A stretch of 64,000 nt of DNA from Dysgonomonas sp. UBA5412 (GTDB lineage: Bacteria > Bacteroidota > Bacteroidia > Bacteroidales > Dysgonomonadaceae). A program made the position numbers and the translations under genes. This document shows, one piece after another, positions 62,022 through 64,000 of the stretch (the stretch's first letter is position 1; each line of letters opens with the position of its first letter). The notes below the pieces were generated by a model. That model was not told the DNA's origin, made no database searches, and worked only from the letters and a program-made list of their open reading frames with translations. The stretch spans positions 6,821 through 70,820 of the forward strand of contig DHNQ01000026.1 in the NCBI GenBank assembly GCA_002409595.1, in the 5' to 3' direction.

Positions 62022-62256
62022 TTCCCTATAAAGGGAAGCTTTTGTTTATGTGTTTTACAACTTATATCTGATCATATCGCATTGGGCATCGTTATATGCT
62101 TCTATTCTTAGTATAAGGTCGCTATGTAATGTACAAATAACGGTAATTTTATTAATAAATCCATATTTTTTTAGAAAAAAAATGAATGAATACAAGATTC
62201 TTAGTAGTTTCGAACCTTTGTTGTCCGGAAAGTCATATTATTTTAAACATAAAGTT

Positions 62257-63249
62257 ATGTCACGTATCGGTTTCTTTATAATTTTTATTTTGCTTTTGTC
62301 TTGCAATGCTAAGAAGAAAGATGTTTCGTATATGGAGGATCGCGGAGAAATATTTCATACTACTTATTCTATAAAATATGAATATTCGGAGTCTTTAAAG
62401 GCTGAGATTGAAGCAGAATTGTTGCGATTCGATGATTCGTTAAATCCATTCAAAGAGTCTTCTGTAATATCTAAAGTGAATAATAATGAGTCTGTTGTGT
62501 TGGATTCTCTTTTTATAAATGTGTTCACTAAGGCGCAAGAAGTATCTGAGGTGTCTGACGGATTGTTTGATGTTACTACTTCTCCATTGATTAATGCCTG
62601 GGGGTTTGGTTTTAAGAATATGGGAAGTGTTACTCCTGCTTTGATTGATTCTTTGAAGACTTTGGTAGGATATAGAAAGTTGAGCCTTGTGGATGGTAAA
62701 ATTTATAAGTCTGACCCCCGTATCCAGATAAATACGTCTGCTATTGCTAAGGGGTATTCGTCCGATGTTATAGCAGCATTGTTGGAGCGATACGGTATTC
62801 AAAACTATATGGTAGAGATAGGCGGTGAGATATCGGCAAAGGGGGTAAGCGCTTCGGGGCGGTGTTGGCAAATAGGTGTGAGTACGCCATTGGGAAAGGA
62901 TATATATGATTATGACAAATTGCAGACGGTGGTGAGTTTGTGCAATCGGTCGATGGCTACTTCGGGCAATTATAGAAATTATTATATAAAGGATGGCAAG
63001 AGGTATGCTCATACGATAAATCCAAAAACGGGTTATCCTTCCGAATCTAATATCCTGAGTGCAACGGTTATTGCCGACAATTGTATGACTGCCGATGCTT
63101 ATGCTACGGTGTTTATGTTGGCGGATACTGCACGGATCAGGGAGATTGCGATGGAGAAAAAGTTGTCGTATCTATTGGTAATAGGAGGGACGGATGGTTC
63201 TCATATTGAGGTTAAATCGAGCGACTTCGATTCGTTTATTGTAAAGTAA
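62257..63249 (+). CDS. apbE: FAD:protein FMN transferase
   Basis: 330 residues from the ATG at 62257, which gives an SPII signal (MSRIGFFIIFILLLSCNAKKK, lipidated Cys16). Upstream in-frame starts (62050 GTG, 62182 ATG) would bury the signal. Visible: TTYSIKYEY, SPLINAWGFGF, NTSAIAKGYSSDVIAALL, MVEIGGEISAKG, MATSGNYRNYY, AHTINPKTGYPSE and the metal site TADAYATVFMLAD. ApbE moves FMN from FAD to a Thr of extracytoplasmic electron carriers (NqrB/C, RnfG or other flavinylated proteins). Divergent from the cytochrome operon, so it may serve it, though no flavinylation target is seen here. Confidence 0.93.
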   Translation: MSRIGFFIIFILLLSCNAKKKDVSYMEDRGEIFHTTYSIKYEYSESLKAEIEAELLRFDDSLNPFKESSVISKVNNNESVVLDSLFINVFTKAQEVSEVSDGLFDVTTSPLINAWGFGFKNMGSVTPALIDSLKTLVGYRKLSLVDGKIYKSDPRIQINTSAIAKGYSSDVIAALLERYGIQNYMVEIGGEISAKGVSASGRCWQIGVSTPLGKDIYDYDKLQTVVSLCNRSMATSGNYRNYYIKDGKRYAHTINPKTGYPSESNILSATVIADNCMTADAYATVFMLADTARIREIAMEKKLSYLLVIGGTDGSHIEVKSSDFDSFIVK

Positions 63250-63864
63250 TTGTATTTGGATGTTTTTGACTTTAAATAATAAATCCTGCGAATCTCTCGA
63301 CTCACAGGATTCTGACTTTACAAAACTACACATATCTTAATATTAGCATATTTACTGATATGTGGACTGAAGACAAATCTTGGTTATATTTTTAATTATA
63401 TTTTTTACTTTTATAGTGTTTGAACACAATTATTCGATCATACTATCTTTTTTTGAAAAGATGTGGATATTAATTACTCTTAATCTGATTTAGTAAAAGT
63501 TGAATAATTGAGTACATAAAATTTGTTCTAAATAGTTTATGCTGGCTTATTCTATCTTGATATTTAGAGAGTCTTCATTTATTATTCTCAAATACAAGCA
63601 GCCTTCCTCTTTTTTTATATAAGAATTTTGAAGGTCTTATTTAAATTTATGTGACAAAAGTAAAACTACTTTTTTGTTAACTACTTATTGAAATTTACCT
63701 TTTTTTTCATATAAATTACCTTCTTGCCTTTTGTTTTAAATTATTAGTTTAACATTTTTTCTTTAAAAAAGCTAGAGAGAAGCCATTTTGCAGGCTATTT
63801 TTCTTATTTCTCTACTTTAGAGAGATGTGATAATTTGAGGAGAAAATAATTTCATCTATTCAAA
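63250..63864. other. AT-rich non-coding region after apbE
   Basis: 615 bases without a credible gene. A weak stem AATCCTG/CAGGATT (63282-63311) follows apbE and may end its transcript. The rest is AT-rich with no recognised RNA or repeat. Confidence 0.5.
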
Positions 63865-63895
63865 TTTGTTTTAAATTAATTTTTATTTACATTTG
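63865..63895 (+). promoter_or_regulatory. Strong promoter pointing out of the right edge
   Basis: TTTG (63865-63868), 19 bases, TACATTTG (63888-63895), the ideal Bacteroidota spacing. Transcription would start near 63903 and enter a gene beyond base 64000. Confidence 0.75.
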
Positions 63896-63915
63896 CGTAT
63901 GATAAGCTTTACTTA

Positions 63916-63955
63916 TTGCACATGTTGCACAAACAGCTAAATTACAATTGTAATT
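63916..63955 (+). promoter_or_regulatory. Direct repeat and palindrome in the leader at the right edge
   Basis: TTGCACA occurs at 63916-63922 and 63925-63931. The 16-base perfect palindrome AATTACAATTGTAATT lies at 63940-63955. Both are just downstream of the promoter at 63865, where an operator or leader structure would sit. Confidence 0.4.
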
Positions 63956-64000
63956 ATAGTTTTTATTTTGAGTTTTAGGTGTATATAATAATTGAAAAAG

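Noticed and set aside
62440..63012. 190-codon minus-strand ORF antisense to apbE
   Set aside because: Covers conserved apbE motifs on the other strand; Ser/Arg/Ile-rich product with no domain; a shadow frame.

Overview
The window reads as chromosomal DNA of an anaerobic or microaerophilic member of the order Bacteroidales (Bacteroidota). The evidence is AT-rich coding DNA, promoters with the Bacteroidota -7 element TAnnTTTG (best cases preceded by TTTG 18-20 bases upstream), many SPII lipoproteins with an acidic stretch after the Cys (SDDDD type), a fused SecDF, a GldB-type lipoprotein, fused CcsBA, fused E1 alpha/beta, two-subunit B12 methylmalonyl-CoA mutase and a complete-looking menaquinone operon. 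A Dysgonomonas- or Parabacteroides-like host is my guess from gene content only. I see no rRNA, tRNA, CRISPR array or insertion sequence.

Layout. 1-3901 (minus): lactate utilisation operon etfB-etfA-lactate dehydrogenase-lldP, the composition of the electron-confurcating Ldh-EtfAB complex; lldP runs off the left edge. 4344-7818 (minus): prfC, a WaaP/Kdo-kinase-like protein and a GT4 glycosyltransferase. 7956-10466 (minus): fabD, rfbD, a small lipoprotein. 10706-17156 (plus): RluA-type pseudouridine synthase, XRE-cupin regulator, acyl-CoA synthetase, secDF. 17325-19961 (minus): dnaB, gldB-like. 20063-26952 (plus): a small unknown protein, tsaD, a Ste24-type protease, an exported tandem-repeat protein, cinA, an acidic orphan, rnpA, yidD. 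27019-32252: a Lys/Ala-rich exported protein, a two-TM protein, mutA-mutB. 32675-36605 (plus): an isolated phage-type pair, an intact large terminase and an 888-residue tail/baseplate-hub-like protein, with no other phage genes. 36648-42724: lipoproteins, an HTH regulator, pdxY, tag. 43040-49216 (minus): branched-chain 2-oxoacid dehydrogenase operon lpdA-lplA-E2-E1 ending in a flavodoxin. 49604-55380 (plus): menF-menD-menB-menC-menE. 55412-61827 (minus): a tetraheme cytochrome fused to a SUMF1-like domain, a Tat-exported Gfo/Idh/MocA oxidoreductase, a Tat-exported TIM-barrel protein, then CcsBA; divergent from apbE (62257-63249). The last 750 bases are non-coding and hold a strong promoter pointing out of the window.

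How it fits together. Lactate oxidation, branched-chain 2-oxoacid oxidation and methylmalonyl-CoA mutase feed acyl-CoA, propionate and succinate metabolism, and menaquinone, cytochrome c maturation, the tetraheme quinol-type cytochrome and ApbE supply an extracytoplasmic electron-transfer system. The most novel-looking items are the cytochrome-SUMF1 fusion with its sugar-oxidoreductase partners, the orphan terminase/hub pair, and the exported protein with exact 120-base tandem repeats.
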